The notes under the pieces: generated by a model | What the model saw: only the letters and a program-made list of their open reading frames with translations | Database searches by the model: none | What the model was told of the DNA's origin: nothing | Translations under genes and position numbers: made by a program | Part shown: piece after piece, positions 47,143 through 56,397 of the stretch | Layout of the letters: each line of letters starts with the position of its first letter | Numbering within the stretch: the stretch's first letter is position 1 | NCBI RefSeq assembly: GCF_003149185.1 | Contig: NZ_QGDO01000003.1 | Span: forward strand, 496,001-560,000 | Origin: Sediminitomix flava | GTDB lineage: Bacteria > Bacteroidota > Bacteroidia > Cytophagales > Flammeovirgaceae | DNA length: 64,000 nucleotides | Direction: 5' to 3'

Positions 47143-47517
47143 TTAGGACGGCAAATCGTAGAGGTAAGGAATGAAAATGATAAGCCCGATCAGAGCGGCT
47201 CCAATAGCACTTATCAAGACGGCTGCTGCTGCAATATCTTTTATTTTCCCTATTTGAGGATGCTGATCTAGGTGAATAAAATCTGCTAAGTTTTCAATGC
47301 AAGTATTTAAAGCCTCAACCACAAATACAAAGGAAATTGAAAAAATAAGCCATTGCCATTCTGCTGCTTTAATACGAAAATAGAACCCAAGTATCACAAC
47401 AAACAATGATGCGACTAAATGTATACGAGCATTATGTTCTTCTTTAAGTAGAAAATAAATGCCTTTAAAAGCATACTTGAAGCTCATGATTCGATCTTTT
47501 ACAGAAAATTGCCCCAT
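47143..47517 (-). CDS. Diacylglycerol kinase, DgkA family
   Basis: A 124-residue inner-membrane kinase that phosphorylates diacylglycerol or undecaprenol. Three membrane helices are visible (about 36-54, 58-76 and 103-121). The signature EALNTCIENLADFI is present, with the glutamates that bind metal, as is the EEHNARIH segment. A longer frame starts at 47646, but it would run back into the MeaB gene; I prefer the ATG at 47517 because it lies just after a hairpin terminator (47539-47565) and gives the normal family length. Confidence 0.88.
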   Translation of the reverse strand: MGQFSVKDRIMSFKYAFKGIYFLLKEEHNARIHLVASLFVVILGFYFRIKAAEWQWLIFSISFVFVVEALNTCIENLADFIHLDQHPQIGKIKDIAAAAVLISAIGAALIGLIIFIPYLYDLPS

Positions 47518-47538
47518 ATAGTAGAAATGGAAAAAGTA

Positions 47539-47565
47539 AAGAGGCATTCGTTTAAATGCCTCTTT
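47539..47565 (-). terminator. Terminator between meaB-like gene and dgkA-like gene
   Basis: A stem AAAGAGGCAT / ATGCCTCTTT with a 7-nt loop. On the minus strand it continues ACTTTTTCC. Its position right after the MeaB stop codon fixes the start of the kinase downstream. Confidence 0.7.
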
Positions 47566-47578
47566 CAAATATATAAGT

Positions 47579-48577
47579 CTAGTTCGTTGATTCTTTATAA
47601 GTCTGAAGTAGTTTTCTAGCAGCAAAAGAAACTGCTGTTTTACCATGCACCACTTCAGGTTCTATATTCTCAAATAAAGATTTCACATTCAGATTTGAGA
47701 AAAAGTCATTTCTGAGGTGAGCATTGATCGATTCTTCAAGCCACTGACCATGTTGCTCTTCTCTTTTATGTTGGAAATAGCCATTTATTTTCACCTTATT
47801 AAAATAGCTATCCATGGTTTCCCAAATAGCTTCCAGTCCATCTTTTTCTACCGATGAACAAAGTTGAACTTTCGGTTCCCAACCCGAAGGAGTAGGGGGG
47901 AAGAGGTGTAATGCATTTCTATAATTGGAAGCCGCAAGTTTACATTTTTGTTTGTTATCACCATCTGCTTTTGTGATGACAAGTAAATCTGCCATTTCCA
48001 TAATACCCTTCTTCATTCCTTGTAATTCATCACCAGCGCCAGCAAGCATTAGAAGTAGGAAGAAGTCTACCATTCCATGAACAGCCGTTTCCGATTGTCC
48101 AACCCCAACTGTTTCAACCAAGATTACTTCATGACCTGCAGCTTCGCAAAGAAGCATCGTTTCTCTAGTCTTTTGGTTTACTCCACCTAATGTAGAACCC
48201 GAAGCTGAAGGGCGGATGTAGGCAAGTGGGTCATGAGAAAGTTCTTCCATTCTAGTTTTATCTCCCAAAATACTTCCTTTTGACCTTTGGCTACTCGGAT
48301 CAATGGTTAGCACAGCCAATTTTTTTCCTTGAGTTGTGATTGTTTTCCCAAAGGATTCAATAAATGTACTTTTACCAACACCGGGCACTCCCGTGATCCC
48401 GATTCTTAAAGAATTTCCTGTATGAGGTAAAATTCCTTCCAAAATTTCATCGGCTAAGGGCAAATCAAGCGGATGATTACTTTCTATGACAGTAATTGCT
48501 CTACTTAAAATAACTCGATCTCCCTCTAAAATTCCTTTTATATAGGATTCAGCCGAAAGTCTATTGCGTTTTCTCAT
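47579..48577 (-). CDS. meaB: Methylmalonyl-CoA mutase-associated GTPase MeaB
   Basis: A 332-residue G3E-family P-loop GTPase that protects and reloads B12-dependent methylmalonyl-CoA mutase. The P-loop is G63-VPGVGKST at 63-71; TIDPSSQRSKGSILGDKTRM is the switch region characteristic of MeaB/ArgK; VETVGVGQSE is switch II, and ITKADGDNK the guanine-specificity segment. Both mutase subunits are encoded 6 kb away on the other strand, which supports the role. It diverges from the epimerase gene, so the two are probably driven from the same 150-bp gap. Confidence 0.95.
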   Translation of the reverse strand: MRKRNRLSAESYIKGILEGDRVILSRAITVIESNHPLDLPLADEILEGILPHTGNSLRIGITGVPGVGKSTFIESFGKTITTQGKKLAVLTIDPSSQRSKGSILGDKTRMEELSHDPLAYIRPSASGSTLGGVNQKTRETMLLCEAAGHEVILVETVGVGQSETAVHGMVDFFLLLMLAGAGDELQGMKKGIMEMADLLVITKADGDNKQKCKLAASNYRNALHLFPPTPSGWEPKVQLCSSVEKDGLEAIWETMDSYFNKVKINGYFQHKREEQHGQWLEESINAHLRNDFFSNLNVKSLFENIEPEVVHGKTAVSFAARKLLQTYKESTN

Positions 48578-48671
48578 TATCTAGCATGATTAAGATTATC
48601 TAAAAAGATGATGTAGGTCTTTTAAAAGTGAATGTAAGATTTCAGACCTTTACGACATGATGCAAGTGTCA

Positions 48672-48702
48672 TTTGTACGCAGGCAACTAAGAGCTATTTT
48701 TT
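48672..48702 (+). promoter_or_regulatory. Candidate promoter of methylmalonyl-CoA epimerase
   Basis: TTTG at 48672-48675, exactly 19 bases, then TATTTTTT at 48695-48702; one base differs from the consensus TAnnTTTG. It is 29 bp before the epimerase start codon. Spacing is the same as in the kynurenine candidate. Confidence 0.42.
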
Positions 48703-48730
48703 AATTATTTCAAGATTAACCAAAACCAAT

Positions 48731-49141
48731 ATGAAAGTCAACAAAATTGAGCATATTGGTATAGCAGTAAAAAATTTAGATACTGCAATACCTTATTACG
48801 AGAAAGTTCTAGGATTAGAGTGCTATCGAATAGAGGAGGTTGAAGAGCAGAAGGTGAAGACAGCATTTTTTAAAGTAGGCGAAGTAAAAATCGAGTTATT
48901 GGAAAGTACAGACCCTGAAGGTCCTATTGGAAAGTTTGTTGAGAAGAAAGGCGAAGGTATGCACCATATCGCTTTTGCTGTTGACAATATTGAAGATCAA
49001 TTGGTTGATGCTGAAGAAAAAGGCGTGAGACTAATCGATAAAACTCCAAGAGGAGGTGCTGAAGGTTTGGATATTGCATTCCTACATCCTAAATCAACAT
49101 TTGGCGTTCTTACTGAGCTTTGCGAAGACAAGAACAAATAA
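48731..49141 (+). CDS. mce: Methylmalonyl-CoA epimerase
   Basis: A 136-residue vicinal-oxygen-chelate fold enzyme that interconverts (R)- and (S)-methylmalonyl-CoA, linking the mutase to the decarboxylase. Metal ligands are visible: H8 in IEHIGIAV, H87 region in GMHHIAFAVDN, and the late glutamate in VLTELCED. Length and sequence are standard for the family. It is the first plus-strand gene of the propionate module. A 227-bp gap with a hairpin separates it from the decarboxylase operon. Confidence 0.93.
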   Translation: MKVNKIEHIGIAVKNLDTAIPYYEKVLGLECYRIEEVEEQKVKTAFFKVGEVKIELLESTDPEGPIGKFVEKKGEGMHHIAFAVDNIEDQLVDAEEKGVRLIDKTPRGGAEGLDIAFLHPKSTFGVLTELCEDKNK

Positions 49142-49309
49142 TATTCAACACTAAACACTTACGCTTACCTTTTAGGTATCCTTATTAATCAAATCTGTGA
49201 GAAGGCAGATATCCTATTTTTTGCTTGATCGAAATTAAAATAAGATTCAAGTGTGTGTGGTACATCAACTCTGAATGTACTGCCTGATTAACATTTAGCT
49301 ATTGGACAA

Positions 49310-49341
49310 CCATCGAGAAAGTGATAAAACTTTCTTGATGG
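49310..49341 (+). promoter_or_regulatory. Leader hairpin upstream of the decarboxylase operon
   Basis: A 12-bp stem with one G-T pair, CCATCGAGAAAG / CTTTCTTGATGG, 8-nt loop, located 28-60 bp before the mmdA start codon. No T run follows, so it is not an intrinsic terminator. It may be a structured 5' leader or the remnant of one; no riboswitch class is recognisable. Confidence 0.4.
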
Positions 49342-49368
49342 CTTCTATAAAACACTAATTAATTCAAC

Positions 49369-50931
49369 ATGCCTAGTAACATTGAAAAAATTCAGGAGTT
49401 AGTAGCCAAGCGTGATGAAGCACGTATGGGTGGTGGTGAGAAACGTATTGATGCTCAGCATAAGAAAGGGAAGTTGACCGCCAGAGAACGTATCGAATTG
49501 TTCTTGGATGAAGGTAGCTTCGAAGAGTATGATATGTTTGTGACGCACCGTACACACTCTTTTGGCTTGGAAAAACAACATTATCTTTCTGATGGTGTAG
49601 TCACAGGTCGTGGTACTGTAGACGGACGTGTAGTATTTGTTTTTGCACAAGACTTTACCGTATTCGGTGGTTCATTGTCAGAAACATTTGCTTTGAAGAT
49701 CTGTAAGATTATGGACCAAGCACTTAAGGTTGGTGCTCCAGTGATCGGATTGAATGATTCGGGTGGTGCTCGTATCCAAGAAGGTGTAAGATCATTGGCA
49801 GGTTATGCTGAAATCTTCCAGAGAAATATCATGGCATCAGGAGTAATTCCTCAGATTTCAGGAATCTTAGGGCCTTGTGCGGGTGGTGCGGTTTACTCTC
49901 CAGCACTTACTGACTTTGTCTTGATGACAGAAGAAACTTCTTACATGTTTGTGACAGGACCGAAGGTTGTTCAAACAGTTACAGGTGAGGTTATCTCTAC
50001 TGAAGATTTAGGTGGACCTAACATGCATGCAACTAAGTCGGGCGTTACGCACTTTGTTGCAAAAGACGAACATGAGGCAATTTTGATGTTGAGAAAGCTC
50101 TTGAGCTACCTTCCTTCAAACAATTTGGAAGAGCCTCCAATGCATCCTTGTCATGACCCAATTGACAGATTGGACGATGCATTGAACCACATCATCCCTG
50201 ATAATCCTAATCAGCCTTATGATGTGAAAGATGTTATCCATGCAACAGTAGATGACAATGAGTTTTTAGAAGTACACCAAAGTTATGCTCAAAATATCGT
50301 AGTAGGTTTTGCGCGTTACAATGGTCGTTCGGTGGGTATCGTAGCCAACCAACCAAAGTATTTGGCAGGGGTACTAGACATTGAAGCATCTCGTAAAGCA
50401 GCTCGTTTTGTTCGTTGTTGTGATGCCTTCAATATTCCAATCGTTACATTTGTAGACGTACCAGGATTCTTGCCAGGTAGTGCTCAAGAGTACGGTGGAA
50501 TCATTACTCATGGTGCTAAATTGCTATTTGCTTACGGTGAAGCAACTGTTCCAAAGATTACAATTACGCTTCGTAAATCTTACGGTGGAGCACATGATGT
50601 AATGAGTTGTAAGCAGCTTCGTGGTGATGTAAACTATGCTTGGCCAACCGCAGAGATTGCAGTAATGGGAGCTAAAGGTGCTGTCGAGGTTCTTGAAGGT
50701 CGTAAGATCAGAGAAATGGAAACAGAAGAGGAGAAAATGCAATACATCTTAGAGAAAGAACAAGAGTATCTAGAGAAGTTTGCGAACCCTTACAACGCAG
50801 CACGTTACGGATATATTGATGATGTGATTGAGCCAAGAAATACTCGTTTCCGTATTATCCGTTCGTTGGAAACTTTAGCGACGAAGAAGGAACTAAATCC
50901 TCCGAAGAAACACTCAAATATCCCATTATAA
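49369..50931 (+). CDS. mmdA: Methylmalonyl-CoA decarboxylase carboxyltransferase subunit
   Basis: A 520-residue carboxyltransferase that moves the carboxyl group of methylmalonyl-CoA to biotin. It has the two crotonase-like halves with the expected glycine-rich turns: [13 protein letters not shown] and [13 protein letters not shown] in the N-terminal half, [19 protein letters not shown] and [11 protein letters not shown] in the C-terminal half. Propionyl-CoA carboxylase beta subunits look the same, but here no biotin carboxylase is encoded; instead biotin carrier, OadG-like and OadB-like genes follow within 13, 3 and 0-30 bp. That makes a Na+-pumping decarboxylase the better reading. Confidence 0.9.
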   Translation: MPSNIEKIQELVAKRDEARMGGGEKRIDAQHKKGKLTARERIELFLDEGSFEEYDMFVTHRTHSFGLEKQHYLSDGVVTGRGTVDGRVVFVFAQDFTVFGGSLSETFALKICKIMDQALKVGAPVIGLNDSGGARIQEGVRSLAGYAEIFQRNIMASGVIPQISGILGPCAGGAVYSPALTDFVLMTEETSYMFVTGPKVVQTVTGEVISTEDLGGPNMHATKSGVTHFVAKDEHEAILMLRKLLSYLPSNNLEEPPMHPCHDPIDRLDDALNHIIPDNPNQPYDVKDVIHATVDDNEFLEVHQSYAQNIVVGFARYNGRSVGIVANQPKYLAGVLDIEASRKAARFVRCCDAFNIPIVTFVDVPGFLPGSAQEYGGIITHGAKLLFAYGEATVPKITITLRKSYGGAHDVMSCKQLRGDVNYAWPTAEIAVMGAKGAVEVLEGRKIREMETEEEKMQYILEKEQEYLEKFANPYNAARYGYIDDVIEPRNTRFRIIRSLETLATKKELNPPKKHSNIPL

Positions 50932-50943
50932 TAAACAGTAATT

Positions 50944-51288
50944 ATGGAAAACTTAGATCAAGGAATGGTGATCGCCCTAACAGGAGTCACTGTTGTATTT
51001 GTCGTTCTCATTACCCTGTTTATTGTATTCAAAGTTTCTCCTCAGTTGATTCATCGCATTATGCCTAATCGATTGAGTGAAGGGGAAGAGGATGTGAAAT
51101 TAGAGGAAAGTGTAGATACATATGCTGAAACAACAGCAGCCATCAGTGCCGCAGTGCATTTGTATCTTGACGAACGACATGATGAGGAAGCTACAGTGCT
51201 GACCATCAATCAGGTGAAGAAAAACTATTCACCTTGGAGTTCGAAAATCTATGGAACACATAACAATTTAGTTTATCACCGTCGATAG
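50944..51288 (+). CDS. OadG-family delta/gamma subunit of the decarboxylase
   Basis: A 114-residue protein with a single N-terminal membrane helix (about 9-30), followed by a charged cytoplasmic tail. The helix start with GMVIALTGVTVVFVVLITLF matches the OadG/MmdD family, which holds the carboxyltransferase and biotin subunits on the membrane. The tail has the family's Ala-rich helix (ETTAAISAAVHLY). It starts 13 bp after mmdA and ends 3 bp before the biotin carrier gene. Confidence 0.85.
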   Translation: MENLDQGMVIALTGVTVVFVVLITLFIVFKVSPQLIHRIMPNRLSEGEEDVKLEESVDTYAETTAAISAAVHLYLDERHDEEATVLTINQVKKNYSPWSSKIYGTHNNLVYHRR

Positions 51289-51290
51289 TT

Positions 51291-51707
51291 ATGAAAAGTT
51301 ATAAATTCAACATAAATGAGCGTAAGTACAATGTGGTAATCAATTCCCTTGAAGGAAACACAATGTACATGGAAGTGAATGGCGAGTCATTCACAGTTGA
51401 GCTAGAAAGAGAAGTGAAATCTTCTAAAACGCCTAAGATCGTTCGTTCGGCTCCTAAGAAAGCTGAAGCTCAGCCATTAGCAACAGGTAAAAAAGCAAAT
51501 AAAATTGCAGCTCCACTTCCAGGAACTATCTTAGAAATTAAATTAGAAACTGGAGCAACAGTCAAAAGAGGAGATACCATCTTGGTGATGGAGGCCATGA
51601 AAATGGAAAACTCTATTTTGGCAGAATCAGACGGTGTTATCCAAGACATTAGAGTTAGTGAGGGTGACAGTGTAATGCAAGGTGACGTTTTAGTCGAGAT
51701 TGAATAA
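51291..51707 (+). CDS. mmdC: Biotin carrier subunit of methylmalonyl-CoA decarboxylase
   Basis: A 138-residue biotinyl protein. A variable N-terminal region and a short Ala/Pro/Lys linker (about 43-70) lead to the biotinyl domain, in which K104 of VMEAMKMENS carries the biotin. The swinging arm takes CO2 from the carboxyltransferase to the membrane beta subunit. It abuts the beta-subunit gene: an in-frame start of the latter even overlaps its end. Confidence 0.92.
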   Translation: MKSYKFNINERKYNVVINSLEGNTMYMEVNGESFTVELEREVKSSKTPKIVRSAPKKAEAQPLATGKKANKIAAPLPGTILEIKLETGATVKRGDTILVMEAMKMENSILAESDGVIQDIRVSEGDSVMQGDVLVEIE

Positions 51708-51735
51708 GGATTCATACAAATCGAATAGCTATGTT

Positions 51736-53016
51736 ATGAGAAGACTTAAAACAGTGTTTTTCTCTTTGGCCATTCTTACAGGACTTTGGACATTGGGGCA
51801 ACAAGAACTTTTTGCACAGCCAATAGGTGAATTGTTGACCTCTGTTCAAACTCTTGAAGCTTCCAAAGGAGTTTGGAGTCTCACCCTAGAAGGACTTGGG
51901 TCTTTTATTGATTTGACTGGTTTTGCAAATCTGACTTTGCAACATTTAGCCATGATTATCACAGGTTGTGTATTCCTATTTTTAGGTATTCGCTACAAGT
52001 TTGAACCTCTTTTACTTGTACCGATTGGAGTTGGTGTCATCATTGGAAATATTCCTTTTGTTGAAGGAAACCAGATCGGGATTTATGAAGAAGGCTCGGT
52101 ATTGAATTACCTATATTTTGGAGTGAAGTATGGGGTGTATCCTCCGCTTATATTTTTGGGGATTGGAGCCATGACTGATTTCTCTACGCTTATCGCAAAT
52201 CCTAAACTTTTATTATTAGGAGCCGCAGCTCAGATTGGTGTATTCGCCACTTTTTTTGGAGCTATAAGCTTAGGTTTTTCACTCGAACAGGCAGGTGCGA
52301 TAGGTATTATTGGTGGAGCAGATGGGCCTACGGCCATTTTTCTAGCTTCTAAATTAGCTCCAGAACTTTTAGGAGCAATTGCAATTGCAGCTTACTCATA
52401 CATGGCATTGGTTCCAGTGATCCAGCCTCCGTTGATGAAGTTGTTGATTTCAAAAGAAGAAGCTAAGATTCATATGAAACAACCAAGAGTTGTTTCGTCT
52501 AGAGAAAAGATTCTGTTTCCAATTATCGGTTTAATTCTCACAACCTTTTTAGCACCAAGTGCCATTCCTCTTCTAGGGATGTTGTTCTTCGGAAATATCT
52601 TGAAAGAAAGTGGGGTTACTGAACGTTTAGCAAATACAGCTCGAACCTCAATGATTGATATCGTAACGATACTTTTGGGTGTGACTGTAGGAGCTTCTAC
52701 TCAAGCCAATAAATTCTTAACACTAGATTCGATCAAAATCTTTGTACTCGGGGCTGTTTCATTTATGGTAGCCACATGTTGTGGTCTTTTATTCGCTAAA
52801 TTCATGAATTTATTCTTGAAGGGAGATCGCAAAATAAATCCATTAATTGGAGCCGCAGGAGTTTCTGCTGTTCCAGATTCAGCAAGAGTTGTACAACACG
52901 TAGGATTACAACACGACTCATCTAACCATTTACTAATGCATGCCATGGCACCAAATGTGGCAGGAGTGATAGGCTCAGCTATTGCGGCAGGAGTATTGAT
53001 GAGTTTCCTACTCTAG
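51736..53016 (+). CDS. mmdB: Sodium-pumping decarboxylase beta subunit (OadB/MmdB)
   Basis: A 426-residue integral membrane protein that decarboxylates carboxybiotin and pumps sodium outward. The core shows IGIIGGADGPTAIFLASKLAPELLGAIA-type sequence, in which GGADGPT is the functional re-entrant motif, and PVIQPPLMK. About ten membrane helices are visible. I prefer the ATG at 51736; one at 51700 would overlap the carrier gene. The N-terminus from 51736 looks like a signal peptide ending at FAQ (about 28), an extra segment compared with the classical Klebsiella protein. Confidence 0.9.
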   Translation: MRRLKTVFFSLAILTGLWTLGQQELFAQPIGELLTSVQTLEASKGVWSLTLEGLGSFIDLTGFANLTLQHLAMIITGCVFLFLGIRYKFEPLLLVPIGVGVIIGNIPFVEGNQIGIYEEGSVLNYLYFGVKYGVYPPLIFLGIGAMTDFSTLIANPKLLLLGAAAQIGVFATFFGAISLGFSLEQAGAIGIIGGADGPTAIFLASKLAPELLGAIAIAAYSYMALVPVIQPPLMKLLISKEEAKIHMKQPRVVSSREKILFPIIGLILTTFLAPSAIPLLGMLFFGNILKESGVTERLANTARTSMIDIVTILLGVTVGASTQANKFLTLDSIKIFVLGAVSFMVATCCGLLFAKFMNLFLKGDRKINPLIGAAGVSAVPDSARVVQHVGLQHDSSNHLLMHAMAPNVAGVIGSAIAAGVLMSFLL

Positions 53017-53158
53017 AAGATAAATAATTGGTTTATCAGTTCAAGTGCGGAAGTCTTTTTATTAAACACAAGCAGACTTCTAAATAACACAAGAAAGGTA
53101 CTGAAGCACTTGAACACTTTTTTAATTGATACTAAGAACTAAAAACACTATAAACACT

Positions 53159-54463
53159 ATGAACATTAATTATACAAGTGCTGAAGAAGCCGTAAAACTC
53201 ATTAAGTCAGGTGATAATGTCTTGATTCAAGGTGGTTCTGCAACACCTCAAGCGCTTACAAAAGCAATGACTGAGCGCTATACTGAGCTAAGTGATATTG
53301 ATGTGTATCACATTCATACAGAAGGCTATGCAGAATATGCTTATGCACCTTACAATGAGTCATTTAACACACATGCCTTTTTTATTGGTGGCAATATGCG
53401 TAAAGCGGTTCAACAAGGATCAGCTCAGTATGTGCCAATCTTTTTGAGTGAAATTCCTTCATTATTCTGCCAAGGAATCATTCCATTAGATGTTGTAATG
53501 GTAAATGTTTCTGTGCCAGATAAACACGGATTCTGTTCATTGGGTGTATCTGTAGATGTAGTTGCACAAGCAATCAAATGTGCAAAAACAGTTATCGCAC
53601 AAATTAACCCACAAATGCCTCGTACGTTTGGTGATGGGATTATTCATATTTCTGAATTCCAAGCTTGCGTAGAAGTAGATGAGCCACTATATGAAATGAA
53701 GTTCGCTTCTTCAACTCCTGAAGAAGTAGCTATCGGTAATCATATCGCAGGACTTATTGAAGATGGAGCTACGCTTCAAATGGGTATCGGAGGTATTCCA
53801 AATGCAGTATTACACCAACTACACAGCCATAAGAACCTTGGAGTACACACAGAGATGTTCTCAGAAGGTCTTATCGATCTAGTTGAAAAAGGAATTGTAA
53901 ATGGTAGCGAGAAAAAAATCCATACAGGTAAAATCATTTCTGGTTTTGCAATGGGTACTCGCAGACTTTATGATTTCATGGATGACAATCCAGATATTGA
54001 AATGTTAGATATTTCGCATGTAAATGATACAGCTGTTATTCGTCAAAATCCTAAAGTAACAGCAATTAACTCAGCGATTGAAGTAGATATTACAGGTCAG
54101 GTTTGTGCTGACTCTATTGGACCAAGAATGTACTCTGGTGTAGGTGGTCAAATGGACTTTATGCGTGGAGCAGCCTTGTCTAAAGGTGGTAAACCAATCA
54201 TTGCTTTACCTTCGATTACAGCAAAAGGTGTATCAAAAATTTCACCTATGCTAAAAGAAGGAGCAGGTGTAGTAACAACAAGAGCACACGTTCGTTATAT
54301 TGTTACAGAGTACGGAGTTGCCGATCTTTATGGAAAAGATCTATTGCAACGAGCAAAAGAAATGATCAAGATTGCTCACCCAGCTCACAGAGAGCATTTG
54401 GAAGAGCAAGCAATGCGTCGTTTCGGTAAAGGAGTGCTAAATGTTGCAGCAGCTACCGTATAA
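53159..54463 (+). CDS. Acetyl-CoA hydrolase / CoA-transferase family protein
   Basis: A 434-residue class I-type CoA-transferase. The catalytic glutamate lies in VHTEMFSEG, and the CoA-binding loops are MGIGGIPNAV and SGVGGQMDF; both match the acetyl-CoA hydrolase/transferase family. The most likely role in this neighbourhood is exchange of CoA between propionyl-CoA or acetyl-CoA and succinate or acetate. An in-frame ATG at 53126 gives 11 more residues that precede the conserved start MNINYTSAEEAVKLI, so I chose 53159. It sits 142 bp after mmdB, so it may have its own promoter. Confidence 0.85.
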   Translation: MNINYTSAEEAVKLIKSGDNVLIQGGSATPQALTKAMTERYTELSDIDVYHIHTEGYAEYAYAPYNESFNTHAFFIGGNMRKAVQQGSAQYVPIFLSEIPSLFCQGIIPLDVVMVNVSVPDKHGFCSLGVSVDVVAQAIKCAKTVIAQINPQMPRTFGDGIIHISEFQACVEVDEPLYEMKFASSTPEEVAIGNHIAGLIEDGATLQMGIGGIPNAVLHQLHSHKNLGVHTEMFSEGLIDLVEKGIVNGSEKKIHTGKIISGFAMGTRRLYDFMDDNPDIEMLDISHVNDTAVIRQNPKVTAINSAIEVDITGQVCADSIGPRMYSGVGGQMDFMRGAALSKGGKPIIALPSITAKGVSKISPMLKEGAGVVTTRAHVRYIVTEYGVADLYGKDLLQRAKEMIKIAHPAHREHLEEQAMRRFGKGVLNVAAATV

Positions 54464-54486
54464 CCAATAGACAACCAGAAGTAATA

Positions 54487-54513
54487 GCAGAGGAGAATTT
54501 CAAACTCCTCTGC
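54487..54513. promoter_or_regulatory. Intergenic hairpin between CoA-transferase and mutA
   Basis: A perfect 9-bp GC-rich stem GCAGAGGAG / CTCCTCTGC with a 9-nt loop. No T run follows directly (CGTGACTGATTTCTTTTT), so termination would be weak. It could be a partial terminator, a processing site or a stabiliser of the upstream message. Confidence 0.5.
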
Positions 54514-54553
54514 CGTGACTGATTTCTTTTTAACTATCGTATTCTGATCAACC

Positions 54554-56383
54554 ATGGAGAAGAATTTATTTGAATCATTTCCTCCTTTAGAAAAAGCACA
54601 GTGGGTAGAGAAGGCTACTGTGGACTTGAAAGGAGCAGATTTTAACAAAAAACTGCTTTGGAGAACAGAGAATGGCTATACTTTGGAGCCGTTCTATATG
54701 CGTTCTGATCTGCAAGAGAAAAGTTTTAATCAACTACAATACACTTTCCCTAAAGCTGAAGGTGATGCAGCGCCAAGAGCTTGGGTGAATTACAGAAAAA
54801 TCAAAGTTACTAATGAAAAAGAGGCAAATAAAACAGCCTTGGAAGCATTAGGGAAAAGAGGAGCAGAAGGGATTATCTTTGATTTGGCAGCGGTTGAAGC
54901 ACCAAATGCTGAAGAACTTCTGACAGGCATTTACTTGGATTGCTGTGCAGTTTCTTTTGAAAATGTAAAAAATCCAGAAGCTTGGGTAAGAAACTATGTA
55001 GCTTATGCCAAACTTCAAGATGTGCCGAAGGAAAAACTTAGTGGTTACATTAAGTGTGATCTTCTTGAAAAGTATACGGAAACAGGGCAACTTTTTGAAG
55101 AAAAAGAATTGGTAGAGTGGGCAGCTTTATTGTCTGTTACTCAACAAATGCCACATTTCTATGGGTTGGCACTTAGCTCTCAAATTATCAGAGATGCAGG
55201 TGGTAATCACATCCAAGAAGCTGCATTCATGTTAAATATGGTAGCGGAGTATCTTGCTCGTTTTGCAGATACAAAACTTCATGTTGAAGAAGTAATTAAA
55301 GAAGTACTTCCAATTTCAGCTTTCGGATCAGATTATTTCCAAGAGATTGCGAAATACAGAGCCTTAAGAACACTTCTTTTGGAAGTAGCTAAAATGTACG
55401 ATGAAAACTTCCCTGTAGAGCAATTACACATTATGGGGGTTTCATCGGAATGGTCAAAATCAACTCTTGATCCTAACGTAAACTTGCTTCGTAACACAAC
55501 TGAAGCAATGTCTGCGGTATTGGGTGGATGTAATTCAATTTGGATTGCACCTCACAACAAATACCAAGGAGAAGAAAACGATTTTAGCCACCGTATTGCC
55601 CTTAATATTTCTCACCTTCTAAGGGAAGAATCATACTTGGATAAAGTAGTAGACCCTTCAGCAGGGTCATATTATATTGAAAAAATTACTTCTGAGATTT
55701 TGGAAAGAGCTTTGACTTTATTCCAAGATATTGAAAGTAAAGGTGGTTTTGTAACTTGTTTTGAAGCAGGTTATATCCAAGAGAAAATTGAGGAGACATT
55801 ACAAGCGAATAATAAATTGATTTCGCAACGTCGTAAGGTCTTGGTTGGTACAAACCGTTATCCAAACGGGTTGGAAACGCCAGATATTCATTTGGTAAAA
55901 GAGGAATCTTCTGACAAAAAAGCTTTGAAAAAGCAAAGATCAGGAATTCAGTTTGAAGCATTGAGGTTACGTACAGAGGAGTATGTGAAAGAAACGGGTA
56001 ACCGTCCTCAAATTGAGTTGGCTTTGTTTGGAAATCTTGCAATGCGTAAGGCTAGAGCAACATTTGCTGGAGACTTCTTCCAAGTTGCAGGTTTTGAAAC
56101 ACAAGAAGTTCCTTACAAATCAGCAGAAGAAGCAGCTTTGTTAAGTGCTAAAAACGAAAAAGAAATCGTAGTACTTTGTGCTTCAGATGACGATTACAAA
56201 GAGCATGCTTTCGAATTTGTGAATGCATTCCGTCGTCATAACACACATACAATGCTGATTTTGGCAGGTTATCCTGCAGAAATTGTTGAGGAATTGAAAG
56301 ACGCAGGTTTGGATGACTTCATTCACATGCGTGTCAATACACTAGATTCTCTAACAGCGCTTCAAGATCGTCTATTCAACTAA
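54554..56383 (+). CDS. mutA: Methylmalonyl-CoA mutase small subunit
   Basis: A 609-residue subunit of the heterodimeric mutase. It has the TIM-barrel and a cobalamin-binding-like domain, but the DxHxxG motif that ligates B12 is absent from its C-terminal domain, as is normal for the non-catalytic subunit. Sequence blocks such as MGVSSEWSKSTLDPNVNLLRNTTEAMSAVLGG and VDPSAGSYYIE are typical. The large-subunit gene starts 14 bp after it. Confidence 0.95.
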   Translation: MEKNLFESFPPLEKAQWVEKATVDLKGADFNKKLLWRTENGYTLEPFYMRSDLQEKSFNQLQYTFPKAEGDAAPRAWVNYRKIKVTNEKEANKTALEALGKRGAEGIIFDLAAVEAPNAEELLTGIYLDCCAVSFENVKNPEAWVRNYVAYAKLQDVPKEKLSGYIKCDLLEKYTETGQLFEEKELVEWAALLSVTQQMPHFYGLALSSQIIRDAGGNHIQEAAFMLNMVAEYLARFADTKLHVEEVIKEVLPISAFGSDYFQEIAKYRALRTLLLEVAKMYDENFPVEQLHIMGVSSEWSKSTLDPNVNLLRNTTEAMSAVLGGCNSIWIAPHNKYQGEENDFSHRIALNISHLLREESYLDKVVDPSAGSYYIEKITSEILERALTLFQDIESKGGFVTCFEAGYIQEKIEETLQANNKLISQRRKVLVGTNRYPNGLETPDIHLVKEESSDKKALKKQRSGIQFEALRLRTEEYVKETGNRPQIELALFGNLAMRKARATFAGDFFQVAGFETQEVPYKSAEEAALLSAKNEKEIVVLCASDDDYKEHAFEFVNAFRRHNTHTMLILAGYPAEIVEELKDAGLDDFIHMRVNTLDSLTALQDRLFN

Positions 56384-56397
56384 ACCGCTGAATTCAA

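Noticed and set aside
47518-47646. N-terminal extension of the diacylglycerol kinase
   Set aside because: It would run through a hairpin terminator and into the MeaB coding region; the family length is reached from the ATG at 47517.
49369-50931. Propionyl-CoA carboxylase beta subunit as the primary call
   Set aside because: No biotin carboxylase gene is near, while sodium-pump subunits follow immediately. The decarboxylase is the better fit, though the carboxyltransferase alone cannot tell them apart.
54464-54553. Cobalamin riboswitch before mutA
   Set aside because: The gap is only 90 bp and holds a single simple hairpin; no B12-box-like sequence was seen. The larger gap before mmdA lacks one as well.
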